A stretch of 64,000 nucleotides of DNA from RYN-230 sp963793825 (GTDB lineage Bacteria > Actinomycetota > Actinomycetes > Streptosporangiales > Streptosporangiaceae), in the NCBI GenBank assembly GCA_963793825.1, contig CAWCBE010000016.1, positions 248,001 through 312,000 on the forward strand, read 5' to 3'. A program made the translations under genes and the position numbers. Below are positions 39,853 through 48,418 of this stretch, piece by piece (the first letter of the stretch is position 1; each line of letters starts with the position of its first letter). The notes below the pieces were generated by a model. That model saw only the letters and a program-made list of their open reading frames with translations, was not told the DNA's origin and did no database searches.

Positions 39853-41024
39853 CCGAACGGCTGCGGGTGGCACAGATCGTCACCCGCTTCATGGCCGGTG
39901 CCGGGGGCGTCGCGCTGCGCGGCGCGCTGGCCCTTGATCCGGACCGGTACGAGGTGGTGTTCGTCGCCGGCAGCGGTGACCGGCTCATCGGCGAGGCCCG
40001 GGCGGCGGGCTTCGATGTGGTGGTCATGCCGCGGCTGCGCAGCGAGCTCTCCCTGGCCGGTGACCGGCGCGCGCTGGCCGAGCTGAAGGCGTTCCTCGGC
40101 GAGGGCCAGTTCGACGCGGTGCACACGCACAGCTCCAAGGCAGGCGCGCTCGGGCGGCTGGCCGCCCACCACGCCGGGGTGCGCCGGATCGTGCATACTT
40201 TCCACGGCTTCCCGTTCCATGATTTCCAGTCGCCGCTGCGCCGCACGGCCTATATCCACATCGAGCGGCGGCTCGCGAAGATCACCAACGCGTTCCTGGC
40301 CGTCGGGCCGGCGGTCGCCGCGGAGGCCATCCGGCGGCGTATCGCGCCGCCCGAGCAGGTGCGCACGATCGGCGTGGCGGTGCGCACCGGCCCGGTACCG
40401 CAGGTGTCGGACCGGGCGGAGGCGCGCCGGCTCCTCGGCATCCCCCCCGGCATGCACGCGGTGGGCACCGTCGGCCGGCTGGACTTCCAGAAGGCACCGG
40501 ACGACTTCGTGAACGCGCTGGCCGGGATCGGACGCGGCGACGTGTACGGCATCTGGATCGGCGACGGCCCGCTCCGCGGCGCGACGCAGGAGCTCGCGGC
40601 CCGGCGCGGCCTGGCCCGGCGGATGTCTTTCCTCGGGGAACGGACCGACGTCAGCGCGCTGCTGCCCGGCCTGGACGTCTTCGCGATGGCCAGCCGCTAC
40701 GAGGGACTCCCGTGCGCGATCGTCGAGGCGATGGCCGCCGCCCGGCCCGTCGTGGCCACGGCGGTCAACGCGGTGCCGAACGTCGTGGTGGCGGGCGAGA
40801 CCGGCCTGCTGGTCCCGGCGGGCCTGCCGGAGCTGCTGGGGCGGGCGCTCCGGCACCTGATCGACCACCCTGCGGTCGCCGCCCGCCTCGGCGCGGCCGG
40901 CCGCGCACATCTGGGTACCGAGCTGGCGCCCGCCGCGCTCGGCACGGTCCTCGATGAGACGTACCAGGCACCGGTCCCGGTGGGCTCGGCGCGGCTGGCC
41001 GCGCTGGAGGTGGTCGGCCCATGA
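39849..41024 (+). CDS. GT4-family glycosyltransferase
   Basis: 391 residues with a GT-B fold. The N-terminal acceptor domain has VAQIVTRFMAGAGGVAL, then HTHSSKAGALGRLAA and FHGFPFHDF. The C-terminal donor domain has VGRLDFQKAPDDFV, IGDGPLRG and the Glu-X7-Glu motif in RYEGLPCAIVEAMAA. It is similar to cytosolic glycosyltransferases that extend the undecaprenyl-linked repeat unit. Coupled to both neighbours by 4-base overlaps. It is the only GT4 of the cluster in the window, so the repeat unit must be short or other transferases are elsewhere. Confidence 0.88.
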   Translation: MTERLRVAQIVTRFMAGAGGVALRGALALDPDRYEVVFVAGSGDRLIGEARAAGFDVVVMPRLRSELSLAGDRRALAELKAFLGEGQFDAVHTHSSKAGALGRLAAHHAGVRRIVHTFHGFPFHDFQSPLRRTAYIHIERRLAKITNAFLAVGPAVAAEAIRRRIAPPEQVRTIGVAVRTGPVPQVSDRAEARRLLGIPPGMHAVGTVGRLDFQKAPDDFVNALAGIGRGDVYGIWIGDGPLRGATQELAARRGLARRMSFLGERTDVSALLPGLDVFAMASRYEGLPCAIVEAMAAARPVVATAVNAVPNVVVAGETGLLVPAGLPELLGRALRHLIDHPAVAARLGAAGRAHLGTELAPAALGTVLDETYQAPVPVGSARLAALEVVGP

Positions 41025-42238
41025 CGGTCAGCCAAAGCCGCAACGCCGGTGCGCGCCCGGTGACCCTGCCCACGCCCGCGGCCGACCGGGAGATCCCGTT
41101 CTGCCGCACGATTATCACGGCCGACGCGCAGCAGGCGGCCCAGCGGGTCCTGGCCAGCGGCTGGGTGACGATGGGCGCGGAGACCCTGGCTTTCGAGGAG
41201 GAATTCGGTGCCTGGGTGGGCGCCCGGCATGCGGTGGCCGCCAGCTCCTGCACGGCCGCGATCCAGCTGGCCCTGACCGCGCTCGGCCTGCCGCCCGGAT
41301 CCGGGGTGCTGACCCCGACCCTCACCTTCTGCGGTGCCGTCCAGGCCATCGTGCACGCCGGGCTGCGGCCGGTGCTCGTGGACGCGGACGAGGCCACCCT
41401 GGCGGTCTCGCCGGAGGGTGTCGCGGCCGCGGCGGGACGGCGGGGCAGCGGCGTATCGGCCATGGTGGTCCAGCACATGGCGGGCTACCCGGTGGACAGC
41501 GCGGTACTCGCCGCCGCGGCCGGCCTGCCACCCGGCCGCGTCATCGAGGACGCCGCGCACGGGCTGGGGGCCACCATCCGGGGCCGCCCGGTCGGCAGCG
41601 GCACGATCGCGGCCTGCTTCAGCTTCTACGCGACCAAGAACCTCCCCATCGGGGAGGGCGGTGCGATCACCACCACCGACGCCGCGCTGGCCGAGCGGCT
41701 GCGGCGGATGCGGCTGCACGGGATGAGCGGCGACGCGTGGCGCCGGTACCACAAATCGGGCAGCTGGCGGTACACCGTGGAGAGCAGCGGCCTCAAAGCC
41801 AACTTCACCGACCTCCAGGCGGCCATCGGCCGGGCCCAGCTGCGCTCATTGAGCCGGTGGCAGCGGCGCCGCGGCGAGATCGCCGCCCGCTATGACGCGC
41901 TGCTGGCCGCGCTGCCGGGCATCGAGCTGCCCCCGCGGCCGCCCGTGGACCAGCACGCCTGGCACCTCTACATCGTGCGCGTCCGGGATGGCTGCGCCGC
42001 GCCGCGGGACACGGTGGTCGAGCTGCTCTCCGACGCGGGCGTGGGCACCTCGGTCCACTTCATCCCCGTGCACCACCAGCCCTACTTCCGCGAGCTGCTC
42101 GGCCCCGATGAGTGCGGCCGGCTGCCCGTCGCGGACGCGCTTTTCCCGCAGCTGCTCTCCCTGCCGCTGCACCCCGGCCTGACCGACGCCGACATCCACC
42201 GGGTCTGCGCGGCACTTGCGGCCGTTGTGGCCCGGTGA
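41021..42238 (+). CDS. DegT/DnrJ/EryC1-family sugar aminotransferase
   Basis: 405 residues. This PLP enzyme has GSGWVTMGAETLAFEEEF-type start blocks, SSCTAAIQLAL, VIEDAAHGLGA (PLP-ring Asp near 177) and the Schiff-base Lys206 in SFYATKNLP, followed by GEGGAI. It transaminates a keto-sugar nucleotide to an amino sugar, here presumably the product of the CapD-like dehydratase. Overlaps the glycosyltransferase by 4 bases. Start ATG at 41021. Confidence 0.9.
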   Translation: MTVSQSRNAGARPVTLPTPAADREIPFCRTIITADAQQAAQRVLASGWVTMGAETLAFEEEFGAWVGARHAVAASSCTAAIQLALTALGLPPGSGVLTPTLTFCGAVQAIVHAGLRPVLVDADEATLAVSPEGVAAAAGRRGSGVSAMVVQHMAGYPVDSAVLAAAAGLPPGRVIEDAAHGLGATIRGRPVGSGTIAACFSFYATKNLPIGEGGAITTTDAALAERLRRMRLHGMSGDAWRRYHKSGSWRYTVESSGLKANFTDLQAAIGRAQLRSLSRWQRRRGEIAARYDALLAALPGIELPPRPPVDQHAWHLYIVRVRDGCAAPRDTVVELLSDAGVGTSVHFIPVHHQPYFRELLGPDECGRLPVADALFPQLLSLPLHPGLTDADIHRVCAALAAVVAR

Positions 42239-42264
42239 CCTGGCAGCACGCCGAAAGGAACGAG

Positions 42265-43710
42265 ATGGAACTAGAGATCCTCACCGGGCAGGCCTCGCGC
42301 GACCTTGGCGCCGGCCCGTTCACGGTGTTCGACAGCCCGGCGGCCCCGGCCGACGAGAGCCTGATCGAGCGCCTGGGCCAGGGGACCGAGGGATCCGATC
42401 TGGCCGCGCCGCCGGTGGTGCTGCCGGACTTCTGCCACAAATCCAAGTCCGAGATGCCGTCCAGCATCGCGGTCGCGACCAAGGGCGCCATCCGGCCGGC
42501 GCTCACCGACGCGGCGCTCAACTGCGGGATGGCGCTGGTGACCCTCGACGTCGGCCGGCCCTCCCGCGCCGCGGTGAGCGACTTCTACCGGCAGGTCGCC
42601 GAGCGGTTCCCGTGCCCGCCGACCTGGGGCCGGGACCTGACCCGCGCGGAGGTGCTGCGCGCGGCGACCGAGGGCGCCGATTTCGCCGCCGAGCGGTACG
42701 GCCTCGGCGACGCGGAACTCGACCGCATCGAGGAGCGGGGCAGGCTCGGCATCGACGCCTTCGGCGGGGCTCGGCGGGCCCGGAAGGAACTGCCGTGGCT
42801 CGTCGTCCAGATGGGCCGCCTGCGCTTCGGGAGCATCGGGCCGAGCACGCACTTCCTGGAGCTCCAGGAGGTCGAGGAGATCCTGGACGAGGCGGCCGCG
42901 GAGCGGCTGGGCCTGACGGTCGGCCAGGTGACCTTGCAGTTCCACAACGGCGGCGGCGTGCTCACCGGCCAGCTCGGCGAACTCTACGCCCGGCGCAAGA
43001 GCGCGTCCCGGCTGCTGCGCACCGAGATGGCGGTACAGAAGCCACTGAGCCACCTGGCGACCGCCCGGTCCCGGGCCCAGCTGTCCAGCCGCCTGGCCGC
43101 CTACTTCCAGGCGGGCTGCCCGTCCATCCCGGTCACCGATGACGACGGCCGCCGGGCGCTGCTCGCCACCCGGCTGTCCATGAACTACGGCTTCGCCTAC
43201 CGGATGGCCACCTACGCCGCGCTGCGGGCCATCGCCCGGTCCGCGTTCGGCGCGACGACCCGGCTGCTGGTGGATTCCCCGCACAACTCGGTCTACGAGG
43301 AAGAGGTGGGCGGCGCGCCCGCCTTCGTGCACCGGCACAACGCCTGCCGGGCCTACCCGGCCGAACTGATGGCGGGTCATCCCGCGTTCGCCGAGACCGG
43401 CCAGCCGCTGCTGCTGCCCGGCACCAACCGGACGTCGTCCTATCTGTGCGTGCCCGGGGCCGGCGCGCAGCGCAGCCTGTACACGGCGTGCCACGGCTCG
43501 GGCAGCATCATCTCCGCCTTCGAGCGATCCGGCCGGTCCGCGGCCGACCCGCGGGGCCGGACCACGGCCAGGTACGGCTACCAGGGCGCCGCGCCGGCCG
43601 AGGTGCCGCACCTGGACGACAACGGCGTGAACGAGGCGCTGGGCATCCTGACCGGGCACGGCCTGGTCCGCCCGGTGGCCCGGATGCGCCCCTTCGCCGT
43701 GCTGACCTGA
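42265..43710 (+). CDS. RtcB-like protein in a polysaccharide operon
   Basis: 481 residues with the landmarks of RtcB RNA ligase. PDFCHKSKSEMPSSIAVATK leads to LNCGMAL (metal Cys87). QFHNGGG, a histidine pair HNSVYEEE (His340, Asn341) and CHGSGS (His410) follow; His410 aligns with the guanylylated His of the usual HGAGR. The residue after this motif differs (Ser for Gly-Arg), and the N-terminus diverges, so ligase activity is uncertain. RtcB normally joins 2',3'-cyclic-phosphate RNA to 5'-OH RNA with GTP. Why it sits between a DegT aminotransferase and small exopolysaccharide genes is unknown. ATG 42265 with AAAGGA upstream is preferred over in-frame codons inside the previous gene. Confidence 0.72.
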   Translation: MELEILTGQASRDLGAGPFTVFDSPAAPADESLIERLGQGTEGSDLAAPPVVLPDFCHKSKSEMPSSIAVATKGAIRPALTDAALNCGMALVTLDVGRPSRAAVSDFYRQVAERFPCPPTWGRDLTRAEVLRAATEGADFAAERYGLGDAELDRIEERGRLGIDAFGGARRARKELPWLVVQMGRLRFGSIGPSTHFLELQEVEEILDEAAAERLGLTVGQVTLQFHNGGGVLTGQLGELYARRKSASRLLRTEMAVQKPLSHLATARSRAQLSSRLAAYFQAGCPSIPVTDDDGRRALLATRLSMNYGFAYRMATYAALRAIARSAFGATTRLLVDSPHNSVYEEEVGGAPAFVHRHNACRAYPAELMAGHPAFAETGQPLLLPGTNRTSSYLCVPGAGAQRSLYTACHGSGSIISAFERSGRSAADPRGRTTARYGYQGAAPAEVPHLDDNGVNEALGILTGHGLVRPVARMRPFAVLT

Positions 43711-43720
43711 GGGAAACATC

Positions 43721-44149
43721 ATGACGGATCCAGCTGGTGGCTCGGCCGCGTGGGCGGCGCTGCTGCCCGCGAGCACGCAGTGGCTGCCCGGCCCGCACCG
43801 GTGGGCCGCGGCCCGGCGGCTCCGCCGCGCCCTGGCCGGCCTCCCCGCGGGTTCCGGCCGGGCCGTGGCCGGCCCGCCCTGGGCGGTCTTGCGGGCCCGG
43901 GACACCGGCCAGCCCGAGGTGCTGCGCTACATCGCGGTTCCCGCGCGGCAGCACCCGCTGCTGATTGCCAGCCAGGATCGCGCCACGCTGCGGTATGTCG
44001 CTGACGCGGTGCTGTCCGTGCCGCCGGGGGCGGGGCCGCTGCCCAGCATGCTGCTGACCGCCGGGCTGCGCCTGCTCCGGCTGCGGCCCGTGTGGATGCT
44101 GGCGGCCGGGCTGCGCCTGGGGGGCGTTGTGCTGGTGGGGCGCCGATGA
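43721..44149 (+). CDS. small hypothetical protein, 142 aa
   Basis: Not recognised. Basic, Arg/Ala/Leu-rich. A possible start helix (WLPGPHRWAAARRLRRAL) is followed by a small alpha/beta segment (VLRYIAVPARQHPLLIAS), and the C-terminal part has two helices rich in Leu/Arg (LLTAGLRLLRLRPVWMLAAGLRL). No membrane span is convincing. It lies 10 bases after the RtcB-like gene and overlaps the APH-like gene by 4 (ATGA). It is part of the RtcB/kinase group inside the polysaccharide operon and may act with them. Confidence 0.62.
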   Translation: MTDPAGGSAAWAALLPASTQWLPGPHRWAAARRLRRALAGLPAGSGRAVAGPPWAVLRARDTGQPEVLRYIAVPARQHPLLIASQDRATLRYVADAVLSVPPGAGPLPSMLLTAGLRLLRLRPVWMLAAGLRLGGVVLVGRR

Positions 44150-45153
44150 CACCCGCGATCACGGCCCGGCGGACGCTGGCCGGCCTGGTCGATGAGGCCG
44201 GCGGCCGGGTGGTCTGCCTGGCCCTGTCCAAGGATCCGAACGCCAAGGTCACGGTCCTGCTCTTCGGCCCGGGCGGGGACCTGCCCCGCTACGTGGCCAA
44301 GGTGCCCACGACCGACGCGGCCGAGCGGAGCGTGCGGCGCGAGGCGGCAACGCTGGCCCAGCTCAGCGGATGGGATCTCGGCCCGGCCGGGGCGGCGGTG
44401 CCCCGGATCGTGACCATCGCCGAGCACGACGGCCGGCCGGTGCTGGTCACCACCGCGCTGCCCGGGCGGACCATGCTCGCCGCCTACCACAGCTGGCGGC
44501 ACACCGGCCGGCCGGCCGCGGTGCGGGCGGATCTGGACGCGGCCGGGCGGTGGCTGGCCGGGCTGCAGGACCGCACGCCGGGCGCGGACTGCGACCTGGC
44601 GGGCCCGCTCGACGAGGCGGCTGGGGTCATTGCCCGGCGCTTCGGCGGCGAACCGGGGCTGGCCGAGGATCTTGGCCAGCTGGCCGCCCTCCGGGACCGG
44701 CTGGCCGGCCTGCGGGCCCCCCAGGTGGTCATGCACGGGGACTTCTGGCCGGGGAACCTGCTGCTGGCCGGCGGCCGGGTCCGCGGGGTCATCGACTGGG
44801 AGTGCGCGCGCCTGGCCGGGCCACCCACCCGCGACCTGGCCCGTTTCGTGCTCGCGTACTCGCTCTACCTCGACCGGCACACCCGGCCCGGCCGGCCGGT
44901 GGCCGGCCACCCCGGCCTGCGGGCCGGCCCGTGGGGCGCCGGGGTGGCGTACGCGGTCCGCGGCACCGGCTGGTATCCCGAGCTGGCGCAGGGTCTCCTG
45001 GCCGACGGCCTGCGCCGGTTCGGTGTCCCCCCGGAAAGCTGGCGCGATGTCCTGCTCGCCGAGATCGCGTGCGTCGCCGCCGAGGCCGATCATCCCGAAT
45101 TCGCCCGGAACCATCTGCATCTGCTGCGCCGCCTGCAGCCGGGAGGCGGCTGA
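44146..45153 (+). CDS. APH-family phosphotransferase
   Basis: 335 residues with the aminoglycoside-phosphotransferase/choline-kinase fold. The nucleotide-binding lobe has YVAKVPTTDAAERSVRREA. The catalytic loop is VVMHGDFWPGNLLLAGG, and IDWECARL carries the metal-binding Asp. Family members phosphorylate antibiotics, sugars, choline or homoserine. In a polysaccharide operon a sugar, or a non-sugar decoration, is a more plausible substrate than a drug. The ATG overlaps the previous stop by 4 and the polymerase ATG by 1, giving strict coupling. Confidence 0.82.
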   Translation: MTPAITARRTLAGLVDEAGGRVVCLALSKDPNAKVTVLLFGPGGDLPRYVAKVPTTDAAERSVRREAATLAQLSGWDLGPAGAAVPRIVTIAEHDGRPVLVTTALPGRTMLAAYHSWRHTGRPAAVRADLDAAGRWLAGLQDRTPGADCDLAGPLDEAAGVIARRFGGEPGLAEDLGQLAALRDRLAGLRAPQVVMHGDFWPGNLLLAGGRVRGVIDWECARLAGPPTRDLARFVLAYSLYLDRHTRPGRPVAGHPGLRAGPWGAGVAYAVRGTGWYPELAQGLLADGLRRFGVPPESWRDVLLAEIACVAAEADHPEFARNHLHLLRRLQPGGG

Positions 45154-46463
45154 TGACTCCCGTGCTGGATCGCACCCTCGGCCTGCGCCGCCCGGCCCCG
45201 CCCCTGCTGGAGCCGCCCGGCGGGCGCAGCCCGCGGCGCGGCACCACCCAGCGCACCGCGATGCTGGCGCTGACCGCGGCGTTCATCTTCCAGCCCATCC
45301 TGCGGCCGGCCGGGCCGGGGAACAGCTCGCCGGTTGACATCTTCACGGTGGCGTCGATCGTCACCGCGGCGATCTGGGCGACCAGCAGTCACCAGAAGCT
45401 GCGCGCTCCCTACATCATCCCGGTGTTCCTGATCCTGGCCGCGGGCGCGGCGTCCGGCCTGGCCGGCCTGCTGCCCGGGACGTCGGTGCTGGCGCTGGCC
45501 GACGACCTGCTGCTGTTCGCCTGGTGCACCACGGTGGTCAACGTGCTCAGCTCGCCCCGGGCGATGCGCTGGGCGCTGGCCGCCTGGAGCTGGTCGGGGA
45601 TCTTCTGGGCCGGCCTGGTCGTCGCCGCCTGGCTGGGGCACATCACCCCGCTGGAGGGATTGCTGCCCGCGGACGGCAACCGGGTGCTGTTCACCTTCGG
45701 CGACCCGAACTATGCGTCCACCTACTGGGACACGACGATCTTCGTGGTCTGTGCCGCGCGGACCCCCGGCAAGCGGTGGATGCGGGTGATCGGCTACCTG
45801 CTGCTGGGCGGGGCGCTGGCCCTGACCGAGTCCAATGGCGGAACCCTGGCGCTCGGGACCGGTGTCTTCTTCCTGCTGCTCGTCCGGGCCTACCGGAAGC
45901 GGGGCTGGGCCGGGTCGGTGGCGGTAGCGCTGGTCATCGGGCTGTCCGTGGGCGGCTTCTTCACCGCGGTTCCGCTCAACTCGATCCGGCAGTGGGCGGC
46001 CGCCAGCAACCAGCCGTTCCTGGTCAACTCCATCGGCCGCAGCGCGCAGAGCAGCGCCGAGCGGAGCCAGCTGATCCGCGAGTCGGAACAGCTCTACGAG
46101 CGTAGTTACGGCGTGCTCGGCCTCGGCCCGGCCAGCACCAAGCCGCTGCTCACGCGCTGGCTGTACCCGTACGCCAACGAGGCCCACGACGACTGGCTGG
46201 CCGCGCTGGTCGAAGGCGGGGTGATCGGCCTGTTCGGCCTGATCCTGCTGGTCTGCTCGGTGGCCGCCCGGGCCGGGCCGGTCGTCCGGCACCCGCTGTC
46301 CGCCCGCTACGCCGCGGCCGTGCCGGTGCCGGCCGCGCTGGTCGCCGGGCTGCTCGCGCTGGGCGTCAACTCCTTCTACGAGGAGATCCTGCACTTCCGC
46401 TTTTTGTGGGCACTGCTCGGGGTCATAGCGGTTCTCGGTAGGGATGCGAGGCGCGACCAGTGA
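45153..46463 (+). CDS. Wzy/O-antigen-ligase-like membrane protein
   Basis: 436 residues with about ten predicted membrane helices, for example TAMLALTAAFIFQPI, YIIPVFLILAAGAASGLAGL, IFWAGLVVAAWLG and SVAVALVIGLSVGGFF. A large outside loop of about 90 residues (NSIGRSAQSSAERSQLIRES to YPYANEAHDDWLAALVEGG) carries the conserved HDDWL-type block of PF04932 (Wzy_C). It polymerises or ligates undecaprenyl-linked repeat units outside the membrane. ATG 45153 shares one base with the previous stop; the frame is open upstream, but that part lies within the APH-like gene. Confidence 0.82.
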   Translation: MTPVLDRTLGLRRPAPPLLEPPGGRSPRRGTTQRTAMLALTAAFIFQPILRPAGPGNSSPVDIFTVASIVTAAIWATSSHQKLRAPYIIPVFLILAAGAASGLAGLLPGTSVLALADDLLLFAWCTTVVNVLSSPRAMRWALAAWSWSGIFWAGLVVAAWLGHITPLEGLLPADGNRVLFTFGDPNYASTYWDTTIFVVCAARTPGKRWMRVIGYLLLGGALALTESNGGTLALGTGVFFLLLVRAYRKRGWAGSVAVALVIGLSVGGFFTAVPLNSIRQWAAASNQPFLVNSIGRSAQSSAERSQLIRESEQLYERSYGVLGLGPASTKPLLTRWLYPYANEAHDDWLAALVEGGVIGLFGLILLVCSVAARAGPVVRHPLSARYAAAVPVPAALVAGLLALGVNSFYEEILHFRFLWALLGVIAVLGRDARRDQ

Positions 46464-48418
46464 CGACTACGTCCAGGGCCCAGGGGGCCCACCAGCGGCA
46501 GCGCGGTTCCGGCGTGGTCACCCGGGCCACGGTGACCAACCTGGGCGCGCAGGGAATGGCGCTGGCTTCGGTATCGCTGGCCAGCCTGATGGTGGCGCGG
46601 GCCGGGGGCCCGGCGGTCGTCGGCGAGTACGCCCTGATGCGCGTGCTGCCCTGGCTGTTCGCCGTCATCCTGTCCTGCGGGCTGCCGACCGCCTCGGCGT
46701 TCTTCCTGGCCGGGGAGCACGCCGCGGACCGGCGCCTGCGGCCGACGCTGGCCCTGATGACGGTGGTCGGCGCGATCCTGGGCAGCGCGGTGTGGCTGGC
46801 CTGTGCCGAGCCATTCCACCTGCTGTTCTTCCGGCTGATACCGCTGCGGCTGGTCATGGTCATGGGCGTGCTGGTCGTCACCCAGCTCGCCACGATCACC
46901 GCTAAAGGATGCTGCCAGGGCAGCGGCGACATCACCGGCGCCAACCTGGTCATCGTGGCCGAGGAGCTGTGGTTCGTCTTCGTCTATCCGCCGCTGCACT
47001 TCCTGGCGGCCGGCCATGGCGTGAGCACGGTCATCCTCGCCCTGATCATCTCGGGGACGCTGGCCGCGCTGACCGGCCTGGTCCGGCTGCTGCGGCGCGG
47101 GTTCTTCGCCGGCTGGAGCACGCCATCGGCCACCCTGGCCAAGCGGATCGCCGCCTTCGGCGCCCGGGGCCAGCTCGGGAACATGCTGTGGCTGATGAAC
47201 TTGCGGTTCGACTTCATCCTGCTCGGTGCCCTGGCTGGCCCGGCCGTCCTGGGGATCTACGCCGTCGCGTCCAAGTTCGCCGAGCTGATGCGGCTCGTCC
47301 CGACCGCGATCAACTACGTCCTGTACCCGCGGTTCACCCGCCTCGGGACGGAGCAGGCGACCACCGAGGCTCGCAAGCTGCTGCCCCGGGCCACGGCGCT
47401 GACCCTGGTCATGACGCCGTTCCTGGCCGTGTTCTGCTATGTCGTGCTGCCCGTCGTGTACGGCGAGGCGTTCGAGGGCGCGGTCGTGCCCGCTGAGATC
47501 ATCATCATCGGCCTGTCCATCGAAGGTGCCGCCGCGGTCGCATCCGCATACCTGCTCGGCAGCGGCCGGCCGGGGCTGAACTCGGTCGGGATGGGCGTGG
47601 GCGCGGCCATCACGCTGGCGCTGGACATTCTCCTCATCCCCCGCTTCGGGGCGATGGGCGGCGCTGTCACCTCGGCCATCACCTACCTGGCCAGCACCAT
47701 CACGCTGACCTGCCTGGCCGCCTGGGTCGCCCGCCGGGTCACCGGCCCAGGGCGGCCCGCCCTGCGCCCGGACACGGCCCTGCGGCGCATGGTCGATATC
47801 GTCATCGCCTCCGTCGCGCTGCTCGTGGTGTCACCGCTGCTGCTCACCGTCGGCCTGGCCGTCCGGGTCAGCAGCCGCGGCCCGATGCTCTATAGGCAGG
47901 TCAGGGCGGGGAAGTTGGGTGAGCCGTTCACCATCTTCAAGTTCCGGTCGATGGTGTGTCACGCGGACAGCGGGGGACCGCTGGTGACCGACCGGGCCGA
48001 TCCGCGGATCACCAGGGTCGGGGCCCTGATCCGGGCGGCCAAGCTCGATGAACTGCCCCAGCTCCTCAACATCGTGCGGGGCGACATGACGCTCATCGGG
48101 CCGCGCCCTGAGGTGCCGCGCTTCCTGCCGTGCTACCACCAGGAAGAACTTGGCGTGCTGACCGTCCGGCCCGGGCTGACCGGCGCCGGCCAAGTCTGCT
48201 ACGCCGAACTGGATGCCGGGGAAGACTCAGCCGCCGACCCCGAGGCGTATTACATCGGCGTCCAACTGCATCCGAAGCTGGCCATCGAGCTGGACTACCT
48301 GCACCGCCGCAGCATCTGGTGCGACCTGGCCATCCTGCTGCGCACGGTGGCGCTGGTCTGCCATCTGGCCAGGCCCGCGCCGATGACCCCCATCACTCAG
48401 GACGCAGCCCAGCCCTGA
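46460..48418 (+). CDS. Wzx-type flippase fused to an initiating phosphoglycosyltransferase
   Basis: 652 residues. Residues about 20-435 form a MATE/Wzx-type polysaccharide flippase with about 12 helices (GVVTRATVTNLGAQGMALAS, LRFDFILLGALAG, GIYAVASKFAELMRL). From residue 444 a complete WcaJ/PglC-type sugar-phosphate transferase (PF02397) follows. It has the reentrant helix VDIVIASVALLVVSPLLL, then FTIFKFRSMV, DELPQLLNIVRGDMTLIGPRPE (Asp530-Glu) and RPGLTG. One protein thus starts the lipid-linked repeat unit on the inside and flips the finished one. GTG start overlaps the wzy stop by 4. Its 3' end overlaps the convergent response-regulator gene by 26 bases. Confidence 0.85.
   Translation: MTTTSRAQGAHQRQRGSGVVTRATVTNLGAQGMALASVSLASLMVARAGGPAVVGEYALMRVLPWLFAVILSCGLPTASAFFLAGEHAADRRLRPTLALMTVVGAILGSAVWLACAEPFHLLFFRLIPLRLVMVMGVLVVTQLATITAKGCCQGSGDITGANLVIVAEELWFVFVYPPLHFLAAGHGVSTVILALIISGTLAALTGLVRLLRRGFFAGWSTPSATLAKRIAAFGARGQLGNMLWLMNLRFDFILLGALAGPAVLGIYAVASKFAELMRLVPTAINYVLYPRFTRLGTEQATTEARKLLPRATALTLVMTPFLAVFCYVVLPVVYGEAFEGAVVPAEIIIIGLSIEGAAAVASAYLLGSGRPGLNSVGMGVGAAITLALDILLIPRFGAMGGAVTSAITYLASTITLTCLAAWVARRVTGPGRPALRPDTALRRMVDIVIASVALLVVSPLLLTVGLAVRVSSRGPMLYRQVRAGKLGEPFTIFKFRSMVCHADSGGPLVTDRADPRITRVGALIRAAKLDELPQLLNIVRGDMTLIGPRPEVPRFLPCYHQEELGVLTVRPGLTGAGQVCYAELDAGEDSAADPEAYYIGVQLHPKLAIELDYLHRRSIWCDLAILLRTVALVCHLARPAPMTPITQDAAQP

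Noticed and set aside
44370..45152. Upstream extension of the Wzy-like frame (261 codons)
   Set aside because: It lies entirely within the APH-like gene in another frame; ATG 45153 overlapping that stop is the real start.
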